NCBI GenBank assembly: GCA_028288025.1
Contig: JAQBOM010000008.1
Coordinates: 62,001-126,000, forward strand
Direction of reading: 5' to 3'
Length of the DNA: 64,000 nt
Origin: Mucilaginibacter sp.
GTDB lineage: Bacteria > Bacteroidota > Bacteroidia > Sphingobacteriales > Sphingobacteriaceae
The position numbers were made by a program, and so were the translations under genes. This document shows, in pieces, positions 53,745 through 62,210 of the stretch; position 1 is the first letter of the stretch; each line of letters starts with the position of its first letter. The notes beneath the pieces are model-generated. The model saw only the letters and a list, made by a program, of their open reading frames with translations, did not search any database and had not been told where the DNA came from.

Positions 53745-53787
53745 TGCGCTTTTGGCTTGCGCGGAATTCTCGCGCCAGGTTTGGGGA
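53745..53787. repeat. Direct repeat copy 1 at the edge of the AT-rich block
   Basis: TGCGCTTTTGGCTTGCGCGG then AATTCTCGCGCCAGGTTTGG. Copy 2 is at 54467-54507. Inner GCGCG/CGCGC segments can form a hairpin. Confidence 0.65.
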
Positions 53788-53807
53788 GATATTTTAATAA
53801 AAAGTTC

Positions 53808-53836
53808 TTTGAAATATAAATTTTTTGTTATATTTA
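53808..53836 (+). promoter_or_regulatory. Probable promoter of the small exported protein gene
   Basis: TTTG at 53808-53811 and TATATTTA at 53829-53836 (one mismatch to TAnnTTTG) are separated by 17 bases, close to the Bacteroidota -33/-7 arrangement, 88 bases before the ATG. Confidence 0.4.
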
Positions 53837-53923
53837 ACTATCTAAAAATGAGTTATTTACCTTGAGTAGAAAGAGTTAATTTCTACATAATTATAATTGA
53901 ATATTAAATTAAATTTAATTGAC

Positions 53924-54313
53924 ATGAAAAAATTAATCTTGTTATTCTTTATCACTATTACAAGTTTGGCATATGGACAGCGGTACTCTTCTCAAAGTCG
54001 ATATTCAAGTGCCCCTCAATATAGAGGTTCCGCGCCAAACTTAACTTCGCAGTCAAGAAGTTACAGGCCGAATGTTCAATCACAATATAACCCCTATCAG
54101 GCTGAAGCGGCATATTATCAAAGTTTTAATCAACAAATGACTCCGGTTTACAACGCTACCCGCCAAGTACAAAGAGTCGCCAATGGCGCTGTAAATTTTG
54201 GGAGTCGTTTTGCGGGAGAAAATGGGACTATTCTTCGCCAAGGATATAATGCTACTCAGCGTTACATTGGTAGTCGGAATATAAATTTACCCCGACGGTA
54301 CTCTCCCCGCTAG
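53924..54313 (+). CDS. Small exported Tyr/Arg/Ser-rich protein of unknown function
   Basis: 129 residues from the ATG at 53924 (the frame extends to a TTG at 53897). A signal peptide (MKKLILLFFITITSLAYGQ) precedes a low-complexity mature part rich in Tyr, Arg, Ser and Gln (RYSSQSRYSSAPQYRGSAPN) and a C-terminal region with RVANGAVNFGSRFAGENGTI. It lies between the two direct repeats at 53745 and 54467 and has lower GC than its flanks, so it may have been inserted as a unit. Confidence 0.6.
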   Translation: MKKLILLFFITITSLAYGQRYSSQSRYSSAPQYRGSAPNLTSQSRSYRPNVQSQYNPYQAEAAYYQSFNQQMTPVYNATRQVQRVANGAVNFGSRFAGENGTILRQGYNATQRYIGSRNINLPRRYSPR

Positions 54314-54466
54314 TATCTACTAACTGTAATTATTTATTTGTCACGATACGCCCGCTTTTGGCGAATGCGCGGGTAATTATGCCAAATTAGATAGGCAGTA
54401 CTTTATAGCGACGATCTGTCAGCGGGCTGTTAAGCAGCGTTGTCACAAGCTCGCTTGCGGTAGCGT

Positions 54467-54507
54467 GTGCTTTTGGCCGGCGCGGCATTCTCGCGCCAGA
54501 TTGGGAG
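54467..54507. repeat. Direct repeat copy 2
   Basis: GTGCTTTTGGCCGGCGCGGC then ATTCTCGCGCCAGATTGGG, close to copy 1 at 53745-53787. The gap 54314-54466 before it is otherwise featureless. Confidence 0.65.
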
Positions 54508-54509
54508 AA

Positions 54510-56357
54510 TTATAATTTCTTCTTTACCTTATCCCGCATTTTACTAAGCAGCACCGCGTCAGGTATGCTTCCATGCAATCCTGCTTCAATAGTCGCTATT
54601 GCTCTTATAAGCGTCGGATCACTGTCACTTAACTTTATTACATACTTCAAAGCATGACCCATAAGCCATGAAGCCATTGGTACCGCGGGGACTGCTTTGC
54701 CGATTAACCCAATGACAAAACCCTTTATGTTCCACGCGCTCAAATGATCTTTATTCTTTTCATATTGCTTGACAAAGTGGTTGTAGGCTTCCACAGTTTC
54801 TGCTATATTTTCAAATGTAGGCTGATGCTTTGAAATATTTAAAACGAGCGTTCTAAATCGTTCAGTTTCAACGGAATTAAATGTGGTGGCAAGTTCAATA
54901 ACAGGTAAGTAGGCACTTATCGCCAGTATATTTTCGGCCGTGAAGTTTGCGTAATCCTTTTTCTGCATAACCCAATCAGCATTTGGGATACCTGAATATA
55001 AATCCGCAATAAAAGAACTTACTACTGTTGTATCGTAACCATGAATAGTTGTAGGTACTAGTACAGAACTTGTGGCGGCGGCCCACTCCACAGCCGGTGC
55101 CGACAACATGAAATCTAATTTAAGATCGCGGTTCTCATGTATTTCCAGCAAAGGCCGCACTAAATTTATCGTTCCAAAGCTGCTTAACATGATAGAATCC
55201 TGCTGGTTTATCATATTTGGAAAACGAACCCATCCATTTCCTGTATCTGTTATGGTTTCGCGTATGGCTTGTGCAAAACGTGCATCTTTCGTTAATGATG
55301 GTATGGATTTGTCTACCGCCGAAAGCAATACCTGTTTTTCTTGGATAGATATTGCAGGAAACAAAAAGGGGTTGCGCCTTCTCATTTCCATAATGGTCAT
55401 CGTCGTAATAGTTCTAGAAAGATGAATGTTTTCTTTTTTTATTTCGATCAGTTCCTGAAGTAACCGTTGATCGTAATTTTCAATTGACTTTGGAAAGAGT
55501 ACCTGCAATTTGTTGAGCTTATGTAATCCTAGGAACTCATCTTTTGTAAGTCCCAACTCATGCAAAGCTTGTTGTTGATTTTCAGCGTAGGGAGCAACAA
55601 GGCATACCTGGTCGTACATGGTCAGATAATTTCTGATATTGTCAGAAAAACCAGAACTACAATCAATAAGGCAGCGGAATAATTTCTTGTTTAAAGATGG
55701 AGATTTAAATTGCTGCGGATTTTCCGAATTAGAAGTAATAATTTTATTCCGTGTATCGAGCCATTTATCTTCTTCCTCTTCCCAAACCGCTTTTAAAGTA
55801 GGAGAAAGTTCGTTTTTAACGTCATGAAAGGTCAATACGTTTTTAAAGAAAGGGTCTGCAATTTTTTTTACCTGTCGTGGTTTGTTCCCGTTGACAAAAT
55901 TTACCGGTACCTGAAATTTGGCATTCTGAAAAATAGCTTTCAAATTGTTAAATCCATCTTCTGTAACTTCCTCGTAAAACGAAACTGAAACAGGACGACT
56001 ATCTATGATCTCGTAGTCTGGATAAATTTTAGGAATAAGCAGTTTAATTTCATACTCTACATCCGATCGGGTTACCAAGTAGCCCGATTCGACTGAGGTC
56101 AACTCTTTTATATAATCGTCGATCTGCGTGGCGTTTTCCGGGATTTGATTTACTAATATGATTTGACTTCCCATAATTTTATGGCCTCTAAACCATTCAT
56201 GTATGTTACGACCGTCCGTGGCTAGCGTATGCGCCGATATATCGGGGCAATAAACAAAATACTGCCCGCCCGTATAAAAAAGTCCTTGTGTGTTTATCTG
56301 ATATTGACCTAACAAGAATGTTTCATAGGACATGATAGCGAAGAGGTCGTATTTCAT
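54510..56357 (-). CDS. Unrecognised 615-residue protein divergent from the pAgo operon
   Basis: I do not recognise this protein. It has no signal peptide. An alternative start is at 56333 (MSYETFLLGQYQINTQ). The first half mixes beta and polar segments (GGQYFVYCPDISAHTLATDG, VSVSFYEEVTEDGFNNLKAI). The middle is helical (LLQELIEIKKENIHLSRTIT). The last 70 residues include a hydrophobic Gly/Ala/Pro segment (IKGFVIGLIGKAVPAVPMAS) that could contact membrane or form a core, then a helical end (SIPDAVLLSKMRDKVKKKL). It is AT-rich like the pAgo genes and shares a 203-base divergent promoter region with them. A link to defence is inferred only from this. Confidence 0.6.
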   Translation of the reverse strand: MKYDLFAIMSYETFLLGQYQINTQGLFYTGGQYFVYCPDISAHTLATDGRNIHEWFRGHKIMGSQIILVNQIPENATQIDDYIKELTSVESGYLVTRSDVEYEIKLLIPKIYPDYEIIDSRPVSVSFYEEVTEDGFNNLKAIFQNAKFQVPVNFVNGNKPRQVKKIADPFFKNVLTFHDVKNELSPTLKAVWEEEEDKWLDTRNKIITSNSENPQQFKSPSLNKKLFRCLIDCSSGFSDNIRNYLTMYDQVCLVAPYAENQQQALHELGLTKDEFLGLHKLNKLQVLFPKSIENYDQRLLQELIEIKKENIHLSRTITTMTIMEMRRRNPFLFPAISIQEKQVLLSAVDKSIPSLTKDARFAQAIRETITDTGNGWVRFPNMINQQDSIMLSSFGTINLVRPLLEIHENRDLKLDFMLSAPAVEWAAATSSVLVPTTIHGYDTTVVSSFIADLYSGIPNADWVMQKKDYANFTAENILAISAYLPVIELATTFNSVETERFRTLVLNISKHQPTFENIAETVEAYNHFVKQYEKNKDHLSAWNIKGFVIGLIGKAVPAVPMASWLMGHALKYVIKLSDSDPTLIRAIATIEAGLHGSIPDAVLLSKMRDKVKKKL

Positions 56358-56455
56358 TTGGTATAAAAGTTTAGAATTATCAACTTAAAATTATGGTGTT
56401 GTCATCAAACTGGCAATGTGCAAACTTTTAAGTAATTAGCATCATATTTATCGCG

Positions 56456-56463
56456 TATATTTG
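56456..56463 (+). promoter_or_regulatory. Probable -7 element of the pAgo operon
   Basis: TATATTTG is a perfect TAnnTTTG match, 97 bases before the SMEK-APAZ ATG. The -33 region has only a weak CTTTTA. The 203-base intergenic region is AT-rich and serves both divergent genes. No conserved hairpin was seen. Confidence 0.45.
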
Positions 56464-56560
56464 ACTATTGCCTAAAGTTATCAAGATAAATATGGAAGTA
56501 TAACTCAACGCTATATTAACATATTATTGCAACTAATAAACGGGTTGATTGAATTAATAT

Positions 56561-58066
56561 ATGAACAGAATCGACCACATCAACAAAATCACAACTTACG
56601 CAGCAAGATTTGTATTAGAAGTAGAGGGATTTAATGCAACAAATCAATACCACATCAATATTCACGCAGAAAGCTTTTTGATACCGGTTTTGAATGAAAC
56701 TTTTGGGATAAAACTCGAAAATCTTAATTCCACTCAAAAAAGAAATTATCCCGCTATTGATTTGGCGGATTTCGAAAATCGCGTTGCCTTTCAAATTACA
56801 TCCACGGCTGATTTTGAAAAAATAACGAGAACGATAGATACCTTTTTCAAATATAATCTGGATGAACAATTTGATATATTATATATCTATATTATCACAC
56901 ATAAGAAGGAAAAATACAATAAGTCTAAGCTAACCGAGCTTATTCCAGAAGGATTTACATTCGATATTAATGAACATATCTTAGATAAAGACAACCTTTT
57001 AAAAAAGATTAATGGTATCAGTTCTACGCCTAAATTACATGCAATCGCGAAAATATTTGAACATGAATTTTCAGATGTACAAATTCAGACACGTCAGCAA
57101 AAATTCGTAAGTGGCTATTTGAGTACCGAAACCGAATCAATATTACCAAACCTACTGCGAGTTACTTTTCCGACGGCTTTGTATAAAGCAGAATTAAATA
57201 TTACAGATGAGCCTTCTATTATTGCTAATGTTAATGAATATCTGATTAGTAATAATAGAAAAGCGATAAAAAGTATGAAGAAAAGCAAACTCATAAAACA
57301 TGCCTTAAGAATGAAATCTGTTTATTCCATGGAATGGGTAACCTATGAGAATTGCATTTACACGTTTGTTGACTTATCTATCCCAACGGAACCAATGCTG
57401 CAAATCCTCGATCCGGGTACAATTGAGCGATTTGAATCCGACGAGTTTTATGAAACAAACGAGGATTATAAAAAAATATTTAAACATTTATTGAGAAATA
57501 CTTTAACAGCATTTTGCAGAACGAAACAAATCGAATGGTTTGGTCCAAGGGAGATATTTCGTTTCGCCAACAATTCAAAAGTCCCAAATCAAAAGAAACT
57601 TAAATGGAAAGGAAAAAAAGAGGCGACCAAAACAGTGATTTTCGAAATGTTAAATAAAAAAGAGAAGCATATCATTTGTTACCGAAGTCTTGCATTTAGA
57701 ACATCATTCCTCGATTTGGATAAAGAATGGTTTTTAGTGCTAAATCCCACCTGGAGTTTTACAAATCCCGGTGGATATAATGAGAGTCGCTTTGAAGCGG
57801 ACTATATGTCGGGTATAAAACGAATGGAAAACAATGGCGCCGTGTGCAATTATTTTCGGTTTTTTAGTTATTACTTTACACATGTTGATTTATTTAGCCA
57901 AGAATACCAATATTTAAAATTACATCCTGTAGAACCTCTTACCATTTCACCTAAATTGGAAGAAACTACTTGGAATCCGGCAAAAGTTCCAACAAAAAAA
58001 GGCAAAGCATTAGAGGCGGAACTCCAACTAGACACCGAACTATCAGATAATACGCTCTTTGAATAA
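56561..58066 (+). CDS. SMEK-like nuclease domain fused to APAZ, partner of short pAgo
   Basis: 501 residues. Residues 1-165 match the SMEK pattern as I know it: INIHAESFLIPVLNETFG (Glu37), PAIDLADFENRVAFQITSTA (Asp67, Gln78, Thr80, Ser81) and KITRTIDTFFKYN. SMEK domains are predicted nuclease-like domains of conflict systems. Residues about 190-480 are an APAZ domain, with YENCIYTFVDLSIPTEP, LLRNTLTAFC, IEWFGPREIFRFAN, YRSLAFRTSFLDLDKEW, VLNPTWSFTNPGGYNES and MSGIKRMENNGAV, which are typical of proteins that pair with short pAgos. The TAA stop and the pAgo ATG overlap by one base. A guide-directed effector complex is the expected role. The pairing of SMEK with APAZ is the unusual feature. Confidence 0.85.
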   Translation: MNRIDHINKITTYAARFVLEVEGFNATNQYHINIHAESFLIPVLNETFGIKLENLNSTQKRNYPAIDLADFENRVAFQITSTADFEKITRTIDTFFKYNLDEQFDILYIYIITHKKEKYNKSKLTELIPEGFTFDINEHILDKDNLLKKINGISSTPKLHAIAKIFEHEFSDVQIQTRQQKFVSGYLSTETESILPNLLRVTFPTALYKAELNITDEPSIIANVNEYLISNNRKAIKSMKKSKLIKHALRMKSVYSMEWVTYENCIYTFVDLSIPTEPMLQILDPGTIERFESDEFYETNEDYKKIFKHLLRNTLTAFCRTKQIEWFGPREIFRFANNSKVPNQKKLKWKGKKEATKTVIFEMLNKKEKHIICYRSLAFRTSFLDLDKEWFLVLNPTWSFTNPGGYNESRFEADYMSGIKRMENNGAVCNYFRFFSYYFTHVDLFSQEYQYLKLHPVEPLTISPKLEETTWNPAKVPTKKGKALEAELQLDTELSDNTLFE

Positions 58067-59511
58067 TGAAACTACGATATATTGAAGAACCATCTTTACA
58101 ATTTGGACTAAACCAACACATCTGTCCCAAACAAGGTATATATAATTATACCCCATTTGACATATCTAATGTTCGCCCCGAAAAAATAACAATTGGCATT
58201 ATCGGTAAAGGAGAAAGTATTGATAAGGTTTTAGACTGGATTGAGAGCTGTAAAGCCCATATAGCGGGCAAAGAAAGTAAAAACCCACACCCAGCTCTTT
58301 TTACAAATTTTTGTGGCTTCAATAAGGAAATTGGCTTTATGAGCGAAGTCGTTTACGATGACAGTTATATGCGCAGGATAAATAATAGTGATTTCGATAG
58401 TATTATTAAATCGAAAGCAAATCTGGAAGAAAGGATAACTGATATTGCGAGTCTATATTTAAATGAAATCAAATTCCTTACAAAAAATAAGAAGCCTGAC
58501 GTCGTTATTTGTGCTTTGGGCGAAAATTTTATCACTTATATACAGGACAGCGAAGTAATCACCAGCGAGGATGATGAAGAAAATGAAAGCGAAGAATCTG
58601 TAATTACTGATGAAGAGATATCTATTAAAGAACAAAACTTCAGAAGATATCTCAAAGCCGCTGCAATGCAGTATAATATACCTATACAAATTGTCAGAGA
58701 TAGGATTGCAAAACCGACTTCAGAAATGCAGGATGCTGCCACGATCGCGTGGAATTTTTTTACAGCTCTATACTATAAGGCTTCCGGAACTCCCTGGGCA
58801 TTAGTCAGAAAAGATTCGGCTGAAGCTACCTGCTATGCTGGGATTAGTTTTTTTAAAAGCAGGGATAAAACAACGACACAAACAAGCATCGCTCAAATTT
58901 TTAACGAACTCGGCAGGGGGGTTATACTTAGAGGCGAAGAAATAACACTAAAGAAGAACGACCGAACGCCACATCTTTCAGAAGAACAAGCATTCAATTT
59001 GTTATCCCAATCTCTAAAAGAATACTACGACGCAGTTAAAATTTTCCCCAAACGATTAGTTCTTCACAAGACTTCAAATTTCAATGATGGGGAAATTTAC
59101 GGATTTAAACAAGCAGCTAAAAATTTCCACATTAACCAAGTGGATCTTGTTTCGGTACAACCATCAGATATTCGACTTTATAGATTTGGCGCATACCCGC
59201 CTATGAGAGGCACTCATCTTCAATTAACAGATCAACATCATATCTTGTATACCAGAGGTTCAGTTCCTTATTATGAGACATATCCTGGTATGTATATCCC
59301 TAGTGCGTTAGAAATCAAACTAGCTTCTTATGATGAATCCCCTAATCTAATTTGTGATGAAATGTTAGCGCTTACAAAAATGAATTGGAATAATACCCAA
59401 TTTGACCGCAAGTATCCGATTACAATTGAATGTGCAAGAAATGTAGGTGAGATCTTAAAATATCTAGGACCAAATGAAGAAATGCAACTTAAATACAGCT
59501 TTTACATGTAA
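58066..59511 (+). CDS. Short prokaryotic Argonaute (MID-PIWI)
   Basis: 481 residues, the size of a short pAgo lacking N and PAZ domains. The MID part (about 1-215) includes KITIGIIGKGESIDKVLDWI, LFTNFCGFNKEIGF, KPDVVICALGENF and NIPIQIVRDRI. The PIWI part (about 225-481) includes TIAWNFFTALYYKASGTPWA, CYAGISFFKSRD, FPKRLVLHKTSNFNDGEI and RFGAYPPMRGTHL. I see no complete DEDX catalytic tetrad, as expected for short pAgos, which use a guide to sense a target and activate the APAZ partner. The preceding gene overlaps it by one base. Both genes are AT-rich. Confidence 0.9.
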   Translation: MKLRYIEEPSLQFGLNQHICPKQGIYNYTPFDISNVRPEKITIGIIGKGESIDKVLDWIESCKAHIAGKESKNPHPALFTNFCGFNKEIGFMSEVVYDDSYMRRINNSDFDSIIKSKANLEERITDIASLYLNEIKFLTKNKKPDVVICALGENFITYIQDSEVITSEDDEENESEESVITDEEISIKEQNFRRYLKAAAMQYNIPIQIVRDRIAKPTSEMQDAATIAWNFFTALYYKASGTPWALVRKDSAEATCYAGISFFKSRDKTTTQTSIAQIFNELGRGVILRGEEITLKKNDRTPHLSEEQAFNLLSQSLKEYYDAVKIFPKRLVLHKTSNFNDGEIYGFKQAAKNFHINQVDLVSVQPSDIRLYRFGAYPPMRGTHLQLTDQHHILYTRGSVPYYETYPGMYIPSALEIKLASYDESPNLICDEMLALTKMNWNNTQFDRKYPITIECARNVGEILKYLGPNEEMQLKYSFYM

Positions 59512-59518
59512 TGCAGTC

Positions 59519-59687
59519 GTACATAAACCCGATTGTAGCGGATACCGGCCTCGTGGCTAATGCCTGCGCAGTATAAGCGTAAAGCGGGACTGGCTTTAAT
59601 AGCAGCACAGGCACTGCTTTTTCAAAAAAATAAATCAGTCTTGTTGACCTGCGTCTGTAGAGATTGCTTCGTTCCTCGCAATGACGC
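59519..59687. repeat. Palindromic repeat tract with a half MITE
   Basis: GATTGTAGCGGATACCGGCC and AGCGGGACTGGCTTTAATAG resemble dispersed Sphingobacteriaceae palindromes. At 59659-59687 AGATTGCTTCGTTCCTCGC is a half copy of the CATTGCGAG element, opposite in direction to that at 51682-51710. Confidence 0.6.
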
Positions 59688-59713
59688 GTTGGATAGTGTT
59701 GGTGCATTAAAAT

Positions 59714-60802
59714 CTAACCTGCGGGTGCAGCTTCCCGCGCCCAGTTGACCATTTTATTTACGGTGGCGAGGCCTATTTTTAGTTTGGCAGCTATTTCGCG
59801 CTGACTGAGGCCGCCGGCGTGCAGCTCGGCTACCTTTGCGGCGGTGCGTTCGCGCTCCTGCACGGTGGGGTGGCGCAGGTGGTCGGCTTCGCGGGCGTTG
59901 CCGGTAAATACGTGGCGCAGCAGGCTGCCACGGCGTTCGAGGCGGCACAGGCAAACATTGTCGGCGCCGTAGGTTTCGCCGCCGCTGCGCTGTTTTATTT
60001 GCTTGAGGTAGCGGTGGCCGGGCAGGCTGTGGCTTTCGCCGATGGCAAAAGCGCTGTCGGCAAAGTTGATGAGCATTTTGCTGCCGCCGAGGTCGTTGCG
60101 GGTAATGGGGCTTGCGGGGTTGCGCTTGGGCGTGTGGGCCAGCACCAGTATGCTGAGGGTATGCTTGGTTTTGAGCGTTTTTAAATGCTTCATGAGCGAG
60201 AGCGCTTCGGACGCGTATTCGGTGCCGCTGCGCAGGCAGGTAATGTTGTCGATAATAAGCACGTCGGCGCCGGTGCGCTTGATGGCGTATTCGAGGGCGT
60301 TGCTGATGTATTCGTCGAAGTTCTTAAAATCAAAGGGCAGCTGGGCCAGGGGGTTAAACTCGGCGCGGAAAAAGCCGTTGCCAAAGTCGTACGGGCGGCC
60401 GTTGTCGGTGTACCGCAGCTCGAACTGCTTGGCGCTGAGCTCGAAGTCGATATAGAGCACGTTGGCGGGGTCGGCGTGGACCATAAAGTGGTCGATTGGC
60501 TCGCAGCGGCTGATGCTGTTGCCGAGCTGCACGGCCAGGATGGATTTGCCCATATTGGTGTCGGCAAACAGGATGCACAGCTCGCCCTCGAGCCAAAAAT
60601 GGTCGAACAGCATTTTGGGCGCGGGCTTTTGCTGCTCGGCCTGTATCCACTGGTTGGCGGTGAGGATGGTGAACAGGCCGGCGCCGGGCTCGGGGCTGGG
60701 CAGATCGAATAGCTTGCCGGCTTTTACCTTGCGGTCGGTCATCTGCCGCGATTCGGCGCGGAGCATTTCGATGAAGATGGGGCGTTCGGAGGTGTGATTC
60801 AT
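59714..60802 (-). CDS. RepA-like AAA/RecA-fold ATPase with C-terminal HTH
   Basis: 362 residues. Walker A is ADTNMGKS at residues 80-87. Acidic strands NVLYIDFEL and DVLIIDNITCL act as Walker B and its neighbour. LVLAHTPKRNP and NDLGGSKMLINFADSAFAIG complete the RecA core, as in hexameric helicase-like RepA/AAA_25 proteins of mobile elements. The C-terminus has a helix-turn-helix (LSQREIAAKLKIGLATVNKM). GC content is clearly higher than in the flanks, with GCG and GGC codons dominant, in contrast to the AT-rich pAgo genes just upstream. It may be a remnant of an integrated element, and its role is unknown. Confidence 0.75.
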   Translation of the reverse strand: MNHTSERPIFIEMLRAESRQMTDRKVKAGKLFDLPSPEPGAGLFTILTANQWIQAEQQKPAPKMLFDHFWLEGELCILFADTNMGKSILAVQLGNSISRCEPIDHFMVHADPANVLYIDFELSAKQFELRYTDNGRPYDFGNGFFRAEFNPLAQLPFDFKNFDEYISNALEYAIKRTGADVLIIDNITCLRSGTEYASEALSLMKHLKTLKTKHTLSILVLAHTPKRNPASPITRNDLGGSKMLINFADSAFAIGESHSLPGHRYLKQIKQRSGGETYGADNVCLCRLERRGSLLRHVFTGNAREADHLRHPTVQERERTAAKVAELHAGGLSQREIAAKLKIGLATVNKMVNWAREAAPAG

Positions 60803-61219
60803 GTGGAGTCTTGAGTCGGTGGTCTTAAGTCAGGAAATAGTGGCAGTAGCAGTAGCAGTTTTTTTTTGAGTCGGATGTCAGAGGCCGGAGGTCAGAAGCA
60901 AGACTTTGAGAGTCAAGAGCCAAGGCTTGCAGCCGGTGATTTAAACTCAAATTTAAGAGCTTAGAAGAATTAATATGGTGGCGCTGTTTTGTCAGTAGTA
61001 TTTAGGCTTTGTCATCCTGAGCGTAGCGAAGGATCTTCTACGTTTGAAAAGCAGAGCGCCAATGCATGACGAAGGATATTCTACGTTTGAAAAGCAGAGC
61101 GCCAATGCAGGGCGAATTCTGCGGTTGAAAAGCAGAGCGTCAATGCATGGTGAAGAAGATCCTTCGCTATGCTCAGGATGACAAAAAAAAGTGGAAAACT
61201 GCCAACTGCCCACTGCCAA
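60803..61219. repeat. Repeat-filled gap containing a MITE-like element
   Basis: 417 bases with no gene. It has a GCAGTA triplet tract near 60842, an AGTCAAGAGCC segment near 60919, the MITE-like element at 61011-61182, and AACTGCCAACTGCCCACTGC at about 61197, which belongs to the GGCAGT family. Confidence 0.7.
61011..61182. mobile_element. MITE-like element with 27-base terminal inverted repeats and three internal 31-base copies
   Basis: GTCATCCTGAGCGTAGCG at 61011 is mirrored at 61156-61182, 26 of 27 bases pairing. Inside are three near-identical copies of a 31-base unit (TTCTACGTTTGAAAAGCAG and following bases) at 61036, 61079 and 61117. No ORF. A non-autonomous element is the likely explanation. 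Confidence 0.75.
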
Positions 61220-62203
61220 CTACCTAACGGCCATCTCACGGTTGTATTTATTCCTGTAACTAACAGGTGATAATCCGGTTATCTTCTTGAACATGGTGCG
61301 GAAGGCTTTGCTGTCGGAGTAGCCTACGGCGTACATTACCTCGTTTATATTTTCGCGGCTGGATTCGAGGCTTTTTTTGGCGGCTTCTATTTTTACGCGC
61401 TGCAGGTATTCGACGGGGGTGTTTGACGTGGCCTTTTTAAACCGGCGCTCGAAATTGCGGCGGCTGATGGCAAACATTTCGGAAAGCTGATCGACCGATA
61501 CTTTGTTGCTGACGTTGTTTTCCATAAACAGCTGTGCTTTTTTTATGGATTCGTCCTCATGCTCTTTTTGCCCCACAAATATGGCAAACGGCGACTGGCT
61601 TTTGCGCTCGATCTCGATCTCGAGCAACTTGGAGCAGTACACGGCCATTTCGCGGCCGCAAAATTTTTCGACGAGGTAGATCATCAGGTTCAGGAAGGAG
61701 TAGGCCCCACCGCTGGAGTACATGCCGAGCTCGTCGGTGATGATCTTTTCGGGCTGTAGTTTTACATCCGGGAAGGCTTTCCTGAACGCGTCTGCGGCTA
61801 TCCAGTGGGTGGAGACCTTTTTACCTTTGAGCAATCCTGTTGACGCCAGTATAAATGCGCCGGTGCACAGGCTGGCTACTTCGGCGCCCATTTTATATTG
61901 TTCGGTTATCCAGGGTATATAAGCGTAATTCATTTTTAAACTGGCCGGTATTTCGCCCTGTATGGCGGGGATAATGATGAGGTCGGTTTTGTGGACTTGA
62001 TCGAGCAATACTTCCGGGCGGACAACGAAAAGGCCGTCGTACAAGGGTGTTTCGGTGCTGAGGCCTACCAGTTGTATGTTGAACGCCGGCTTTTTGCCGC
62101 GGTTTATTAAGGTGTGGTTTACGGTTGTAAATACCTTGTAAGCGCCTATGATACTGCTGAGTATGCATGGCCCCTGCGGGACGAGGATCGAGACGTGCTT
62201 CAT
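61220..62203 (-). CDS. GlxA-type AraC-family regulator (DJ-1/PfpI plus HTH)
   Basis: 327 residues. The N-terminal DJ-1/PfpI-like domain (about 1-190) has HVSILVPQGPCILSSIIGAY and EVASLCTGAFILASTGLLKG with its nucleophile-elbow Cys. The C-terminal AraC domain (about 225-320) has NKVSVDQLSEMFAISRRNFE, RRFKKATSNTPVEYLQRVKI and SDSKAFRTMFKKITGLSP. These regulators sense small metabolites and control amidase or transport genes. No target operon is adjacent; the VOC gene is divergent. Confidence 0.9.
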   Translation of the reverse strand: MKHVSILVPQGPCILSSIIGAYKVFTTVNHTLINRGKKPAFNIQLVGLSTETPLYDGLFVVRPEVLLDQVHKTDLIIIPAIQGEIPASLKMNYAYIPWITEQYKMGAEVASLCTGAFILASTGLLKGKKVSTHWIAADAFRKAFPDVKLQPEKIITDELGMYSSGGAYSFLNLMIYLVEKFCGREMAVYCSKLLEIEIERKSQSPFAIFVGQKEHEDESIKKAQLFMENNVSNKVSVDQLSEMFAISRRNFERRFKKATSNTPVEYLQRVKIEAAKKSLESSRENINEVMYAVGYSDSKAFRTMFKKITGLSPVSYRNKYNREMAVR

Positions 62204-62210
62204 ATTTCTT

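Noticed and set aside
60185..60712. 175-codon plus ORF across the RepA-like gene
   Set aside because: Antisense shadow caused by the high GC content of the real minus-strand gene.
61036..61147. Three spaced 31-base repeats as a CRISPR array
   Set aside because: The spacers are only 7-12 bases and related to each other, the block lies inside terminal inverted repeats, and no cas genes are present.
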